Positions 63,192 to 63,649 of a stretch of 64,000 bases of DNA are shown here, piece after piece; position 1 is the stretch's first letter, and each line of letters opens with the position of its first letter. The stretch is from Branchiostoma belcheri. Its lineage: Eukaryota > Chordata > Leptocardii > Amphioxiformes > Branchiostomatidae. Under the pieces are notes generated by a model that saw only the letters and a program-made list of their open reading frames with translations, did no database searches and was not told the DNA's origin. A program made the position numbers and the translations under genes. The stretch is from NCBI RefSeq assembly GCF_001625305.1, contig NW_017803998.1, positions 1,887,216 to 1,951,215 of the forward strand, in the 5' to 3' direction.

Positions 63192-63649
63192 GGTGTGCTG
63201 TAATGATTATGCAATGACAAGAAAAAGAAACAATTGATATAACAAATTAAAATCATAATGGGCAATGAAGCTATGGGAAGACTCTGTTATAGTCACTGCT
63301 TGGCACTGAAAGGTTAAATTTGGGTCTTCAATATTATCGATTTTAGCTTAAAAGGATTAGGAAACTGTAGCTTTTTAGATTTTATTTTTTTGTTTACATG
63401 TATTCACCGATAGGTCGACATGCATGCTAATTGAGAGAGCGCAGCTAATGCCTTACATGAACAACTTTATGAATGTAGTAGCTAAAAATGAAAGATATAT
63501 TTGTACCATTTTGCTCAGTTTTTAAAGGCTAATAATTGAATATTTTTCCAGTGATGGCACCTATGGAGACGACCAGCTCATGCACGGTCCTGATGACATA
63601 GACAAGAGCCAGAGGGCTGCCAACTTCTTCCACTTCCACCTCATTCATG
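397..63649 (+). CDS. Giant mosaic lipid-transfer-like extracellular protein, 80 exons, open at both ends
   Basis: One gene fills the window. I read 80 exons with AG acceptors and GT donors; every junction keeps frame, and the summed length (15,581 bases) fits one uninterrupted frame of about 5,190 residues. The start codon, signal peptide and stop are outside. Order: vitellogenin-type N-terminus, helical superhelix, furin-type site, amphipathic helices, M23/LECT2-like domain, SAP-like motifs, 14 cysteine-marked repeats interrupted by a laminin-G-like domain, a beta-rich domain, FN3-like and PAN-like modules, and DPESG modules. The family assignment (large lipid transfer protein) rests on the first 11 exons. 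The other modules are typical of secreted proteins, so I infer extracellular action. I recognise no vWD domain here, unlike many family members. The exact product and any gene symbol are not known to me. Weakest junctions: 12 to 13, 32 to 33 and 65 to 66. Confidence 0.85.
775..1095. other. CpG-rich tract with many CGTACG / ACGTGC words
   Basis: A GC- and CpG-rich block in an otherwise AT-rich intron, packed with near-palindromic words (TACGTGC, CGTACGG, GCACGTG). No believable protein is seen. It could be an old foldback element or a regulatory island; a small similar patch lies at about 37975-38060. Confidence 0.45.
1119..1531. mobile_element. MITE-like element with inverted ends
   Basis: The left end GGCCACAGCAAGTAAT...ATGGATGACATC returns inverted at the right end (GATGTCATCC...TTACTTGCTGTGGTC), about 32 bases each with a few differences. 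The inside is about 350 bases without coding capacity. A relative lies at 33005-33385. Family not assigned; no clear target duplication. Confidence 0.6.
2085..2250. repeat. Dispersed repeat A, copy 1
   Basis: Core CATCACAATTAGCAG, AACCAA, AGCAAGG, then TTTGCATAT and a TTTTGAC stretch. The same order returns at about 9240-9420 and 28890-29040, so this is a three-copy intronic family. Non-coding, class unknown. Confidence 0.5.
3440..3560. repeat. Dispersed repeat B (ACAGACTGACAGGAAGGTC), four copies
   Basis: Core CAGACTGGCAGGAAGGTCAA. Related copies lie at about 24540-24690, 29640-29710 and 55795-55870, usually after GGGGGAAAT-GTGTAACC. All are intronic and non-coding; class unknown. Confidence 0.45.
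3783..3960 (+). mobile_element. Possible worn tRNA-type SINE
   Basis: A pol III A-box-like word (TTGGGTAGAGTGCTCG) stands about 35 bases before a degraded B-box-like word (GTCGTTAGTTCCATCCC). Much worn; the 3' end is unclear. Confidence 0.3.
4200..4405. repeat. CA dinucleotide microsatellite
   Basis: About 200 bases of nearly pure CA with a few CATACA breaks. Long reading frames on both strands here (CV or TH repeats) are artefacts of the repeat. Confidence 0.95.
4995..5224 (-). mobile_element. tRNA-derived SINE, family S1, copy 1
   Basis: On the minus strand it begins with a tRNA-like head: A box TGGCGTAGTGGCAGAGT, then B box GGGTTCGAGTCC. The body carries the block AAGTGCCTTTCCCAAGG (+ strand reading). 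A near-identical element lies at 24975-25223. Confidence 0.75.
5873..5926. repeat. TG dinucleotide microsatellite
   Basis: Pure TG/GT run just upstream of exon 4, ending about 55 bases before its acceptor. Confidence 0.95.
6764..8780. other. Intron 6 (2 kb): no gene seen
   Basis: No coding pattern. Around 7945-7975 it has GTTT/ATTT simple repeats typical of a LINE 3' end read backwards, and at 8515-8660 a repeat also found at 20866-20970. Confidence 0.5.
8515..8660. repeat. Dispersed repeat C, copy 1
   Basis: AGTTAAAAC, CCAACACAAAAAATTCTCTC, CAGTAGACTGACCCAGTGA and GTCACGTGGCTTCT all return at 20866-20970 in the same order. The two copies are close in sequence. Non-coding. Confidence 0.6.
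8781..11217 (+). CDS. Exons 7-11: helical superhelix of the lipid-transfer module
   Basis: Exons: 8781-8949, 9154-9205, 9581-9718, 10485-10696, 11087-11217 (window residues about 266-499). The text is a run of paired amphipathic helices such as HLMDAVADLHTDFTEDLI, RCMLVLGAVAENLAKHG and SAPSLLRRAGLHALRNY, ending with a HEAT-like pair, ALTDKDAHVRYEANLYY. This is the arrangement expected of the vitellinogen superhelix that follows the N-terminal barrel. Exon 10 holds ERQKRST, a furin-type R-x-K-R within the predicted superhelix. Exon 10 uses the slightly unusual donor GTCGGG, but its phase fits exon 11 exactly. Whether this protein still carries lipid is inferred from the family. Confidence 0.78.
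9240..9420. repeat. Dispersed repeat A, copy 2
   Basis: CATCAGAATTAGCAGTTCAA, CCAATGAGAG, then TTTGCATTTCTACGTTTTG; matches the copies at 2085 and 28890 in order and spacing. Lies in the intron before exon 9. Confidence 0.5.
10045..10420. repeat. Dispersed repeat D region (GGACGGAAGTAT ... GATTGACA)
   Basis: GGACGGAAGTATGGTTTTAGG starts a series of partly repeated units with GATTGACA[AG]GCAGA (at about 10144, 10258 and 10356). Relatives lie at 42783-43135 and 53237-53300, and inverted at about 61940-62085 and 61430-61505. A non-autonomous element is likely; class unknown. Confidence 0.45.
11764..16869 (+). CDS. Exons 12-19: post-furin beta segment and amphipathic-helix region
   Basis: Exons: 11764-11942, 12416-12561, 13494-13670, 14365-14523, 14781-14923, 15691-15758, 16383-16534, 16703-16869 (window residues about 500-896). 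Exon 12 opens with HQRVKRGLNDLF, a strong furin-type R-x-K-R site. A short beta-like stretch follows (VFARVHLGVMNINLDIYVIR), then long helices rich in I, L, D and K, for example FDKIITKIFDNINRGVSAL and LADRFRPVFDTAINIINAV. The composition looks like apolipoprotein helices, which suggests lipid contact, but I recognise no named domain. Exons 13-15 are joined by phase-0 introns. The 12/13 junction is my preferred joining (GCA G + CG GCT); a candidate micro-exon between them does not fit in phase. Confidence 0.75.
12250..12375 (-). mobile_element. tRNA-derived SINE fragment, family S1-like
   Basis: Contains AAGTGCCTTTCCCAAGGACA and a worn B box (GATTTGAACCC on + strand), ending in an A-box-like remnant (CTAGCCACAAGACTACCTTGG). 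More diverged than the copies at 4995 and 24975. Confidence 0.55.
12617..13345 (-). mobile_element. 5'-truncated non-LTR retrotransposon (LINE), reverse transcriptase C-terminal part
   Basis: A 197-residue minus-strand frame (12725-13318) reads like the end of a LINE reverse transcriptase: YVNSFVYLGIHLNTTLSDDD, SLYSRANSINRKFFCCSPSV, FMTYCAQLYGAQLWSS. The Y-L-G motif followed by D-D, R-A-N, K-F and Y-C-x-x-L-Y is typical of CR1/L2/Jockey-like elements. It lies in the intron between exons 13 and 14, against the gene. The open frame suggests it is fairly young, but the element is incomplete. Confidence 0.75.
13735..13815 (-). mobile_element. LINE-type 3' end remnant
   Basis: TTTATGTTTATT-AGGAATC then CTAGTCTTCCTGGAGTCC. 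The same TCTTCCTGGAGTCC end follows a GTTT run at 37065-37115. The class is inferred from the simple-repeat tail. Confidence 0.4.
15425..15672 (+). mobile_element. LINE-type 3' end remnant
   Basis: A T-rich stretch leads to GGGGCCCGACATCAGCTCAG, CTGCCAGGGCTTCCACTGTA and an (AAAT)n tail, the usual look of a LINE 3' UTR. Intron before exon 17. Confidence 0.45.
15785..16200. repeat. TAG/GTA trinucleotide array with higher-order duplication
   Basis: Runs of GTAGTAGTA alternate with longer shared blocks: GAATTACAGCAGTAA, ATCAGTGGCTGTCGTGCA and ACAATACTGTAGTAG appear twice each, so a unit of about 185 bases was itself duplicated. Confidence 0.8.
17083..17205. repeat. Two-copy tandem repeat of about 65 bases
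   Basis: GCACAATTACAAAATTCTTT then GGTTAACAATTTGAAAAAAA occurs twice, with only small insertions between copies. Intron before exon 20. Confidence 0.75.
17389..19470 (+). CDS. Exons 20-22: M23 / LECT2-like domain, probably without peptidase activity
   Basis: Exons: 17389-17569, 18506-18661, 19297-19470 (window residues about 897-1066). Exon 20 ends with YGDRQGVDLQ, exon 21 begins VYAPFAGTLERM and exon 22 carries GQHIGTVVNSGCNNHIHFAL then YLDPTKFL. This follows the LECT2/M23 order: HxGVD, VYAPFxG, GxxxG, HxH and DPTxYL. M23 enzymes bind zinc through the His and Asp of the first motif and the second His of HxH. Here the first His is Arg (RQGVD) while Asp and HIH remain, so I infer a binding rather than a cutting domain. 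An upstream His (THNGKYGD) could conceivably substitute. The domain is split by two phase-0 introns. A LECT2-like fold inside a lipid-transfer protein is unusual. Confidence 0.8.
19905..20110. repeat. Duplicated intron segment E, copy 1
   Basis: CTTTTGAATTGATCAATCCA, TCATGCTGTCAA, TTCTTTGTGAAGGTAACAG and ATGATCAATTTAGTGAG return at 22708-22975 in the same order. It sits just upstream of exon 23; the other copy sits upstream of exon 27. Confidence 0.65.
20149..20317 (+). CDS. Exon 23: basic linker with furin-type site
   Basis: About 56 residues rich in Ser, Thr, Lys and Arg (for example QQKDTSPARTATKPSTSNLK), low in hydrophobic residues and probably disordered. It ends with SGRRKRATTK, a polybasic R-R-K-R cleavage signal of the furin type. 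The exon separates the M23-like domain from the SAP-like and repeat region, so cleavage here would release an N-terminal lipid-transfer plus M23 piece from the rest. Phase 0 in and phase 1 out fit both neighbours. The function as a processing linker is inferred. Confidence 0.72.
20866..21012. repeat. Dispersed repeat C, copy 2, with an AAAT tail
   Basis: Shorter copy of the 8515 repeat, ending in an (AAAT)n run at about 20967-21012. The simple-repeat tail suggests a non-LTR-type 3' end, so the family may be a SINE or a LINE tail. Confidence 0.55.
21106..21965 (+). CDS. Exons 24-25: two SAP-like helical motifs
   Basis: Exons 21106-21266 and 21824-21965. Exon 25 reads SMTEAQLRMELELRGQNSTG then PRETLIQKMR, which matches the SAP pattern (L-T-x-x-[EQ]-L-[KR]-x-x-L-x-x-R-G-L, a turn, then LI-x-x-[LM]). 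Exon 24 has a weaker relative, NLKVGQVIDFLDAVGLTESK then NLQKVADDL. SAP motifs normally bind DNA inside nuclei, but here they sit in a secreted mosaic, so I infer only the two-helix shape is shared. A third copy lies in exon 30. In this gene each clear copy stands directly before a cysteine repeat (repeats 1 and 2), where other repeats have a linker helix segment. Confidence 0.65.
21448..21600 (+). mobile_element. Worn tRNA-type SINE
   Basis: A-box-like AGTGGCGCAGTGGTCTTC and B-box-like GGATTTGATTCCC are correctly ordered, followed by GTGCCATTGGAAAAGACACA, a worn form of the block found in the S1 SINEs. Intron before exon 25. Confidence 0.5.
22016..22270. repeat. CTA trinucleotide array, AAT run and LINE-type end
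   Basis: (CTA)n broken by CAGTAA units, then (AAT)n, then TTTACAAACTCTTGCCTGCG-GCAAATTG, which resembles the TTGCAAATTCTTGCCCGAGG stretch at 53718-53760. The last part is probably the 3' end of a LINE or SINE in minus orientation. Confidence 0.7.
22582..24254 (+). CDS. Exons 26-29: cysteine repeat 1, with the fullest intron set
   Basis: Exons 22582-22673, 23055-23187, 23596-23665, 24011-24254. The repeat core is visible as VYC, then CLGLSCCVDLK, a beta segment with FYMGIE ending DAFWG, then a last segment with two cysteines (LCGEQC) and IPVP. Internal introns stand after DLK (phase 0), at WG (phase 1) and before FKLEYQ (phase 2). These three sites recur singly or in pairs in the other repeats, so this copy has the most complete set. 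The DPC motif of later copies is absent. A helical tail (MEELAKTVVKTAMSDIAAMA) links to exon 30. I do not recognise a named domain. Confidence 0.72.
22708..22975. repeat. Duplicated intron segment E, copy 2
   Basis: Second copy of the 19905-20110 segment, enlarged by an (ACAA)n run and an ATTTATT insertion. Either a local duplication or two insertions of one repeat family. Confidence 0.65.
24344..24374. repeat. Short TG run
   Basis: GTGTGTGT run in the intron between exons 29 and 30. Confidence 0.85.
24799..27620 (+). CDS. Exons 30-33: SAP-like motif and cysteine repeat 2
   Basis: Exons 24799-24940, 25900-25983, 26834-26983, 27426-27620. Exon 30 carries a SAP-like motif, RLTVGQLKAELTNRSLTTTG then ALVQRL. 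The repeat follows as VYCKMDHTCLG, ISCCTELSIK, a beta segment ending FTYPWG, and a last segment with two cysteines and VVPIPIC. An intron splits the motif between CLG and ISCC (phase 1), a position seen in no other copy here. The usual introns after the CC motif and at the third site are absent. The acceptor of exon 33 (AATGAAG) is weak in pyrimidines next to the AG, so that border is the least sure, although phase agrees. Confidence 0.68.
24975..25223 (-). mobile_element. tRNA-derived SINE, family S1, copy 2
   Basis: Minus strand: A box TGGCGTAGCGGCAGAGTA, B box GGGTTCGAGTCC, then body and the 3' part ACCAAGTCTGGTGATTACAT. Very close to 4995-5224 across its whole length. Confidence 0.75.
26400..26665. 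repeat. Degenerate minisatellite (TGTCCCTGGTGCTGAA unit)
   Basis: At least six degenerate units of about 30-45 bases around CTGTCCCTGGTGCTGA-AT. The same word builds arrays at 39395-39545, 40540-40665 and 44560-44995, and a small patch at 20618-20665. Confidence 0.6.
27060..27385 (+). mobile_element. LINE-type 3' end with A-rich tail
   Basis: Repeated TATCTTTTAAATATGTA units, then TTTGTATTCGCACAATAAAC and CATTCAAAAAAAA. The AATAAA and A run directly after it look like a reverse-transcribed 3' end. It lies just before exon 33. Confidence 0.45.
28081..29526 (+). CDS. Exons 34-36: cysteine repeat 3
   Basis: Exons 28081-28218, 28647-28879, 29334-29526, about 188 residues. Order: linker helices (RFIQQAGENVASGLVDLIV), core FSCQV with CLGLDCIMNMNL, beta segment NLDFCNYTFNIGLGNWSY ending YPWG, then LCIEGTC and IPQPFC. 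The second cysteine of the CC pair is replaced by Ile. The donor after PWG has moved: coding continues KVQ before a phase-0 intron, where related copies break at WG in phase 1. Several N-x-[ST] glycosylation sequons fit a secreted product. Confidence 0.72.
28362..28600 (-). mobile_element. LINE remnant, end of reverse transcriptase frame
   Basis: Minus-strand text RTFIHNGAQFWNQLPDTIVG then LQSFKVRVYRHL is the common C-terminal end of many LINE reverse transcriptases (x-G-A-x-x-W-N-x-L-P ... S-F-K-x-x-L). Short, isolated remnant in the intron before exon 35. Confidence 0.65.
28890..29230. repeat. Dispersed repeat A, copy 3, followed by a local degenerate tandem
   Basis: 28890-29040 matches repeat A (CATCACAATCAGCTTTTCAA, ACCAATGATAGCAAGG). 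From about 29056, three degenerate units with the core ATG[GC]GGGAT[CT]CTGG follow. The intron lies between exons 35 and 36. Confidence 0.45.
29922..31493 (+). CDS. Exons 37-39: cysteine repeat 4
   Basis: Exons 29922-30098, 30654-30866, 31293-31493, about 197 residues, all bounded by phase-1 introns and so freely duplicable. Linker: GLQTYVQEQGYVVGQVL with LGIDDIVEDHTCQRP and a WSGLD end. Core: MTCTVQSNCLGLTCCLDMNL; beta segment LDMCNYTLSLTLGKRV ending YEWG; last segment FLVTVEIALVIDG and IPQLFC, where the usual cysteine pair is missing. This copy shows the full repeat signature most clearly. Confidence 0.74.
31962..34342 (+). CDS. Exons 40-42: cysteine repeat 5
   Basis: Exons 31962-32150, 32727-32957, 34145-34342, about 206 residues, with all introns in phase 1. 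The linker contains ADYIQAVGITEATQVTS. The core reads VVCEVTSPTCTGVTCYREFD, with the second Cys of the CC pair replaced by Tyr, then FDPCDYRLTIGVG and YTWG. The last segment has FDFSLRFCKDAATC and VPQPTC. The intron before exon 42 is about 1.2 kb and contains a MITE-like element. Confidence 0.74.
33005..33385. mobile_element. Second, damaged copy of the MITE-like element
   Basis: Shares TTTATGGATGACATC and then GCATTGATTTTC-CCTGAT with 1133-1175. The outermost left end and the right inverted end are worn or missing. It lies in the intron before exon 42. Confidence 0.5.
35256..37055 (+). CDS. Exons 43-45: cysteine repeat 6
   Basis: Exons 35256-35429, 35985-36200, 36861-37055, about 195 residues, with all introns in phase 1. 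The linker has VSTAITQMKQAAARVRAPAV and a cysteine near its end (ATDCTG). Core: VGCAASDGCYSVTCCMTLDL; beta segment TFDPCTYSMSVGMGKW ending YTWG; last segment LSFTYSIQKLD and VPYKTDC. Every signature position of the repeat is kept. The donor GTGGGT after YTWG fits the phase-1 break used by repeats 1, 2, 4, 5 and 7. Confidence 0.74.
35530..35665 (+). mobile_element. LINE-type 3' UTR remnant
   Basis: GTAGACCACAGGAAGAATAG, CCTCTTATGAGGC and TGGATCTGAATAAAACTGAA ACTGAAAT: a hairpin-like segment then AATAAA and a short repeated tail, the usual end of CR1-like LINEs. Intron between exons 43 and 44. Confidence 0.6.
37065..37140 (-). mobile_element. LINE-type 3' end remnant with GTTT tail
   Basis: (GTTT)n followed by ACTATTCTTCCTGGAGTCCA, matching 13735-13815, then an AAT run. 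Intron after exon 45. Confidence 0.4.
37586..37725. repeat. GA run followed by CA run
   Basis: (GA)n from 37586 to about 37624, then (CA)n broken by CTCA and AACA units to about 37725. It ends about 45 bases before exon 46. Confidence 0.9.
37771..39289 (+). CDS. Exons 46-49: cysteine repeat 7, with two internal introns
   Basis: Exons 37771-37911, 38296-38399, 38734-38848, 39089-39289, about 187 residues. Linker DTFLALQGGQVGKAGQDYVM with a WHGLD end; core VDCRFDDLCMGMSCCVDFDL then an intron in phase 0 after FDLK; beta segment HFDPCKLTLSARIGG and YTWG with the phase-1 break; last segment VATCVDTC and FPEPAC. It joins the phase-0 intron seen in repeats 1 and 9-11 with the phase-1 intron seen in repeats 1, 2 and 4-6, so it is intermediate between the two intron classes. 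Confidence 0.74.
39395..39545. repeat. Minisatellite, 31-33 base unit
   Basis: About five units of GCTGATTGGTGAATG-TAT followed by CCTGTCCTTGGT. Intron 49, after repeat 7. Each unit contains ATTGG, the reverse of CCAAT. Confidence 0.8.
39597..40468 (+). CDS. Exons 50-51: cysteine repeat 8, fused exon
   Basis: Exons 39597-39996 and 40308-40468, about 187 residues. Exon 50 joins linker, core and beta segment in one 400-base exon: GTIQDLITQYSDNLGDAA, DSCTGIETCVECDLQV, then SFDPCDMTLTLALHTM. The PWG motif has become FEWEVE, and the only internal intron is phase 2 at QLK/Y. Exon 51 holds EVMTCLDPDSCQSC and FPKPTC. Beginning with this copy, the break after the beta segment moves from the WG site to the [KR]/Y site. 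Confidence 0.74.
40080..40140 (+). mobile_element. Short LINE-type 3' end
   Basis: ATGAGCCCTGGAAGATTGGC ... AGCTTTGAAATAAAGAAACAAAC: an AATAAA-containing end with an A-rich tail. Small remnant in intron 50. Confidence 0.35.
40540..40665. repeat. Minisatellite of the same family
   Basis: Four diverged units of TGCTGATTGGTGA-TG and TGTCCTTG or GTCATTGG. Intron 51, after repeat 8. Confidence 0.7.
40980..42731 (+). CDS. Exons 52-54: cysteine repeat 9
   Basis: Exons 40980-41224, 42054-42208, 42574-42731, about 186 residues. Linker LSVTAYLNSFGAGTTDAAAE; core CGAENSCTGITCCHEFDYK; intron in phase 0; beta segment FFDIDPCTYIISHGIG and FPWGEEQ; intron in phase 2 at FIK/Y; last segment FVAQCKDDTC, after which the exon ends with LQLPG rather than the P-x-P-C motif. 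Extra cysteines in the linker (YRCQG, ESCTAQADNC) suggest additional disulphides. A LINE remnant and a SINE sit in the 830-base intron between the first two exons. Confidence 0.74.
41275..41466 (+). mobile_element. LINE remnant, reverse transcriptase end with AAG tail
   Basis: Plus-strand text PRTINEWNKLPGQLVKAQTV then EDFKAGLLAAQP and a stop is the standard C-terminal end of a LINE reverse transcriptase. A short 3' UTR and an (AAG)n tail follow at 41443-41465. Intron between exons 52 and 53, same direction as the gene. Confidence 0.75.
41473..41622 (+). mobile_element. tRNA-type SINE, family S2
   Basis: A-box-like TCTTGTGGTTAGGGTTGTTG and B box TGGGTCCAAGTCCC in order, then ACACCTGCACTTAAACCAGG. 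It abuts the LINE tail before it. A related copy lies at 58121-58230. Confidence 0.6.
42783..43135. repeat. Repeat D start followed by a three-copy tandem of about 100 bases
   Basis: GTACGGAGGTATTGTTTTGG starts a repeat-D copy; its part TTTGACGCTAGATTGACAGG-GAGGTCACCC with flanks is then present three times (from about 42839, 42938 and 43038), nearly identical. Intron 54. Confidence 0.8.
43299..45606 (+). CDS. Exons 55-58: cysteine repeat 10
   Basis: Exons 43299-43470, 43951-44023, 44388-44539, 45449-45606, about 185 residues. Linker GFATELAGTVNEYVDDAVF; core LHCEINPGCLGFVCCMEIDL; beta segment VTYDPETYRVEAVVGN and YPWGEEQ; last segment MELDVSIDGTREPNMPLTIE, which lacks the cysteine pair. DPC has become DPE. 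The break between linker and core is phase 2 here, unlike the phase-1 break of repeats 3-7. The last intron is filled by minisatellite and an ATAATGATC-like array. Confidence 0.72.
43520..43660 (+). mobile_element. Possible LINE 3' UTR with GATGAA tail
   Basis: A GC-rich stretch with GCCCCAACAGGGGC and CCGGGGCTCACATAACACC, then AGATGAAGATGAAGATGAA. Hairpin plus short-unit tail suggests a LINE end; no coding part remains. Confidence 0.4.
44560..44995. repeat. Minisatellite of the same family, largest array
   Basis: About 13 units based on CCTTAGTGCTGATTGGTTAT and TGTTGCCCCTGTCCT. A larger block of about 100 bases starting CTTACTGCTGATTAGAACTT is itself duplicated. Intron 57, inside repeat 10. 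Confidence 0.75.
45224..45430. repeat. ATAATAACTGATCATA tandem array
   Basis: Mixed ATAATA, TGATCATAAT and AATTCAACTCATAACTGATC units, including a repeated block of about 110 bases. It runs up to 19 bases before exon 58. Confidence 0.8.
46025..47549 (+). CDS. Exons 59-61: cysteine repeat 11
   Basis: Exons 46025-46263, 46783-46934, 47392-47549, about 183 residues. Linker SFLGENGNELKKQAVYRFLG; core LTCSYTDQCSSVECCLSVDF; phase-0 intron after DFK; beta segment SYQIDVNDYKLTVGLGSY, where DPC has become DVN and the PWG motif is lost; phase-2 intron at RIR/Y; last segment with an acidic run, EGEEEEF, in place of the cysteines. The end of this copy meets the laminin-G-like exon in phase 1. Confidence 0.72.
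47745..48443 (+). CDS. Exon 62: laminin-G / concanavalin-A-like domain
   Basis: One 699-base exon with phase-1 introns on both sides codes for about 233 residues of the LamG/ConA-like jelly-roll type. The visible landmarks in order are IAFYPLNTQLGG, SITILVAIRPST, GLYLWLSPNGSLSAN, EWNFVGVSYDN, GHLWVDGEVVVEVQHPP and LACVQVWNLSLTGQQVGEA. These are the WxF/V-x-V-Y and G-x-L-[FW]-[IV]-D-G strands and the final V-x-[IV]-[WF]-[ND] strand of the fold. Such domains bind sugars or matrix proteins. The symmetric 1-1 exon, placed between repeats 11 and 12, looks like a classic exon-shuffling insertion. Binding partner unknown. Confidence 0.82.
48842..51016 (+). CDS. Exon 63: three intronless cysteine repeats plus helical tail
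   Basis: A single 2,175-base exon (about 725 residues) holds repeats 12, 13 and 14 with no introns. Repeat 12: KFLQSVHYDPAGPIVGTVTK, CLGVQGCVKLDYAVK, SLDPNAFTVRYSFGGQ. Repeat 13: CVGIQCQASVDLKVV, KINPCLPDVG, LLMCVNNIC, AIPRPPYC. Repeat 14: CRGISCCVHLDP, METCGRHLTIRVGNWSF, LHVCDHESSERHC. After repeat 13 comes CTRRRRDVQ, a polybasic furin-type site, and near the end HSLVKRSA, a dibasic site. A helical tail (AFNLMKSLKELLADLVNEA) leads into the next beta-rich domain. The rest of the gene has exons of 52-700 bases, so this exon is a clear outlier. Confidence 0.88.
51622..53215 (+). CDS. Exons 64-66: glycine-rich beta domain
   Basis: Exons 51622-51693, 52212-52365, 53002-53215 (about 147 residues), continuing the end of exon 63. 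Alternating hydrophobic strands are visible: LVGGLVPMTFG, GFYGVLITLKAEMG, PYIGITVWGELGIGALMYGK, then LDVELIPLELRLKALVTVEV and LLWQFTTPTISARILEL. It reads like an antiparallel beta sheet or barrel. I do not recognise a named family; a distant likeness to the beta segment of exons 12-13 is possible. Exon 66 is placed at the acceptor before 53002 because only that start fits the phase of exon 65. The frame is open back to 52832, so an alternative longer exon cannot be fully excluded. Confidence 0.7.
52381..52430. repeat. ACT trinucleotide run
   Basis: (ACT)n with one ACATT break in the intron between exons 65 and 66. Confidence 0.9.
52700..52850 (+). mobile_element. tRNA-type SINE, family S3
   Basis: A-box-like CTAGCTAGTTAGTGACCC, B box GTGAGTTCCAATCCC, then CTTAGGATGGGACGTTAAGC, a conserved-looking body word. 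It ends just before the alternative start of exon 66. Confidence 0.6.
53237..53300. repeat. Repeat D, short copy
   Basis: GGACGGAAGTATTGTCTTTGGTCGGGTCAGTTGATAG matches the start of the 10045 and 42783 elements when compared in pieces. Intron after exon 66. Confidence 0.45.
53715..53830 (-). mobile_element. Possible LINE-type 3' end, minus
   Basis: AAGTTTTATTGCAAATTCTT then GCCCGAGGGCTAATTGCAGG; similar to the end at 22240-22270. No coding part. Confidence 0.35.
53906..55351 (+). CDS. Exons 67-69: FN3-like extracellular modules
   Basis: Exons 53906-54109, 54475-54617, 55197-55351. After a Gly-rich start (GGGGSGAQ) the text gives strands of an immunoglobulin-like or FN3-like fold: AFEIEIAASDDRSPANLFYS, VGTSPGDSDIIDME, IPLYFIVHACNTGGQCAQA, ATCSLPTYDNTPTTGKIEV, then KLSAAVKLYDDS and QRWGVGYGQGVWG. 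The VGTSPGDSD turn recurs in exon 78 as VGSTPGETD, so these belong to one module family used several times at the C-terminal side. In such proteins the modules are extracellular spacers or ligand binders. The exact family is not certain. Confidence 0.7.
55352..56070. other. Intron 69: GTTT run, possible LINE end, repeat B copy
   Basis: (GTTT)n at 55352-55372, then a non-coding stretch with GCCATGACGGCCGC and many ATAATA units, possibly an inverted LINE tail. A repeat-B copy lies at 55795-55870. No gene seen. Confidence 0.4.
56071..56969 (+). CDS. Exons 70-71: PAN/Apple-like domain
   Basis: Exons 56071-56303 and 56820-56969. Exon 70 contains GADTYAASPETCAAECLKYD, then VHCKSFNFDYGESKNCELLG. 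The spacing of C-x3-C, a third Cys before the S-F-x-F strand and a final C-x-L is the PAN/Apple signature, with the helix between ETC and EC. PAN domains bind proteins or sugars outside cells. Exon 71 (FHFYERLGVGYTAALSLDGL, then LIHNKLYFFNVEADNT) looks like the next FN3-like strand set. The exon 71 acceptor is preceded by a directly duplicated 26-base pyrimidine-rich piece (56733-56811). Confidence 0.74.
56733..56811. repeat. Direct duplication next to the exon 71 acceptor
   Basis: GACTATTTTCTGACAAATTT TCTTCC is present twice about 44 bases apart, the second copy lying in the pyrimidine tract of the exon 71 acceptor. Confidence 0.75.
57425..57838 (-). mobile_element. Full-length-looking tRNA-derived SINE, family S1 relative
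   Basis: Minus strand: tRNA-like head GTGGTGTAGTGGTTAGAGC (A box) and GGGTTCGATTCC (B box), then the body with the AAGTGCCTTTCCCAAGGGCA block, and a 3' end of ACAATAAAAACCATTTATTT. About 410 bases; the head is well kept, so it may be relatively young. Intron before exon 72. Confidence 0.75.
57922..61795 (+). CDS. Exons 72-77: extracellular modules with a His/Asp cluster
   Basis: Exons 57922-58073, 58385-58479, 59020-59217, 59732-59912, 61047-61213, 61668-61795. Text includes DFTPPDPGFAGEVLSDETFY, HQVGGFYTRANTFIS, SFDGIHDDETGIYGYSWCAG, WEYCDCMIHPHHDPHDHLYD, RRYYLSIRGFNRVAHGGTMS, FDVLVMNWERHNHTGTIEIN. The opening TPP and later SAPFPGEV mark starts of FN3-like modules. Exon 74 has three cysteines, next to six histidines and three aspartates within about 17 residues, which could bind a metal. 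Introns between these exons carry SINE copies, a LINE remnant and a pyrimidine-rich tract. The family beyond FN3-like is unknown to me. Confidence 0.7.
58121..58230 (+). mobile_element. tRNA-type SINE, family S2, copy 2
   Basis: GGTGTTCTTGTGGTTTGGG with TTGTTGACTGAAGGTTCTGG resembles 41480-41530; the B box is worn (GGGATGAATTCC). Confidence 0.45.
59256..59540. other. Pyrimidine-rich CTT/CCTTC tract
   Basis: About 285 bases of mostly C and T on the + strand (TTCCTTC, TTCTTTCC units). Long low-complexity frames here are not genes. Intron between exons 74 and 75. Confidence 0.8.
60215..60945 (-). mobile_element. LINE remnant: reverse transcriptase end plus 3' UTR
   Basis: The minus strand reads FKALNGMTPAHISQYF, NTRHSTQ, then FSYSGTVLWNSLPPHVRNSK and STFKTRL across frames, a common LINE reverse-transcriptase end. 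A 3' UTR follows, with GTTTACCCCCCAGGTATCAT and CACCTGGATAAATAAATAAA, ending in (GAAT)n. At least one frame change is visible between the parts. Intron between exons 75 and 76. Confidence 0.75.
62122..63649 (+). CDS. Exons 78-80: DPESG-motif modules, gene runs out of the window
   Basis: Exons 62122-62362, 62872-63070, 63552-63649. Two modules share the motif W-x-D-F-x-DPESG-[LI]: NWRDFYDPESGLKTYWW and QWGDFIDPESGIDEFMLSIY. The first continues VGSTPGETDLMAF and KYYTTVVAVHGGYRALNVSA, the second starts with VDLTPPESGWFVDGD. They are FN3-like in strand pattern and belong with exon 67. Exon 80 ends in phase 1 at a good donor (GTAACT), so at least one more exon lies beyond the window. No stop codon or polyadenylation site of this gene is seen. 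Confidence 0.72.
63140..63188. repeat. AT dinucleotide microsatellite
   Basis: Pure TA/AT run of about 48 bases in the intron between exons 79 and 80. Confidence 0.95.
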
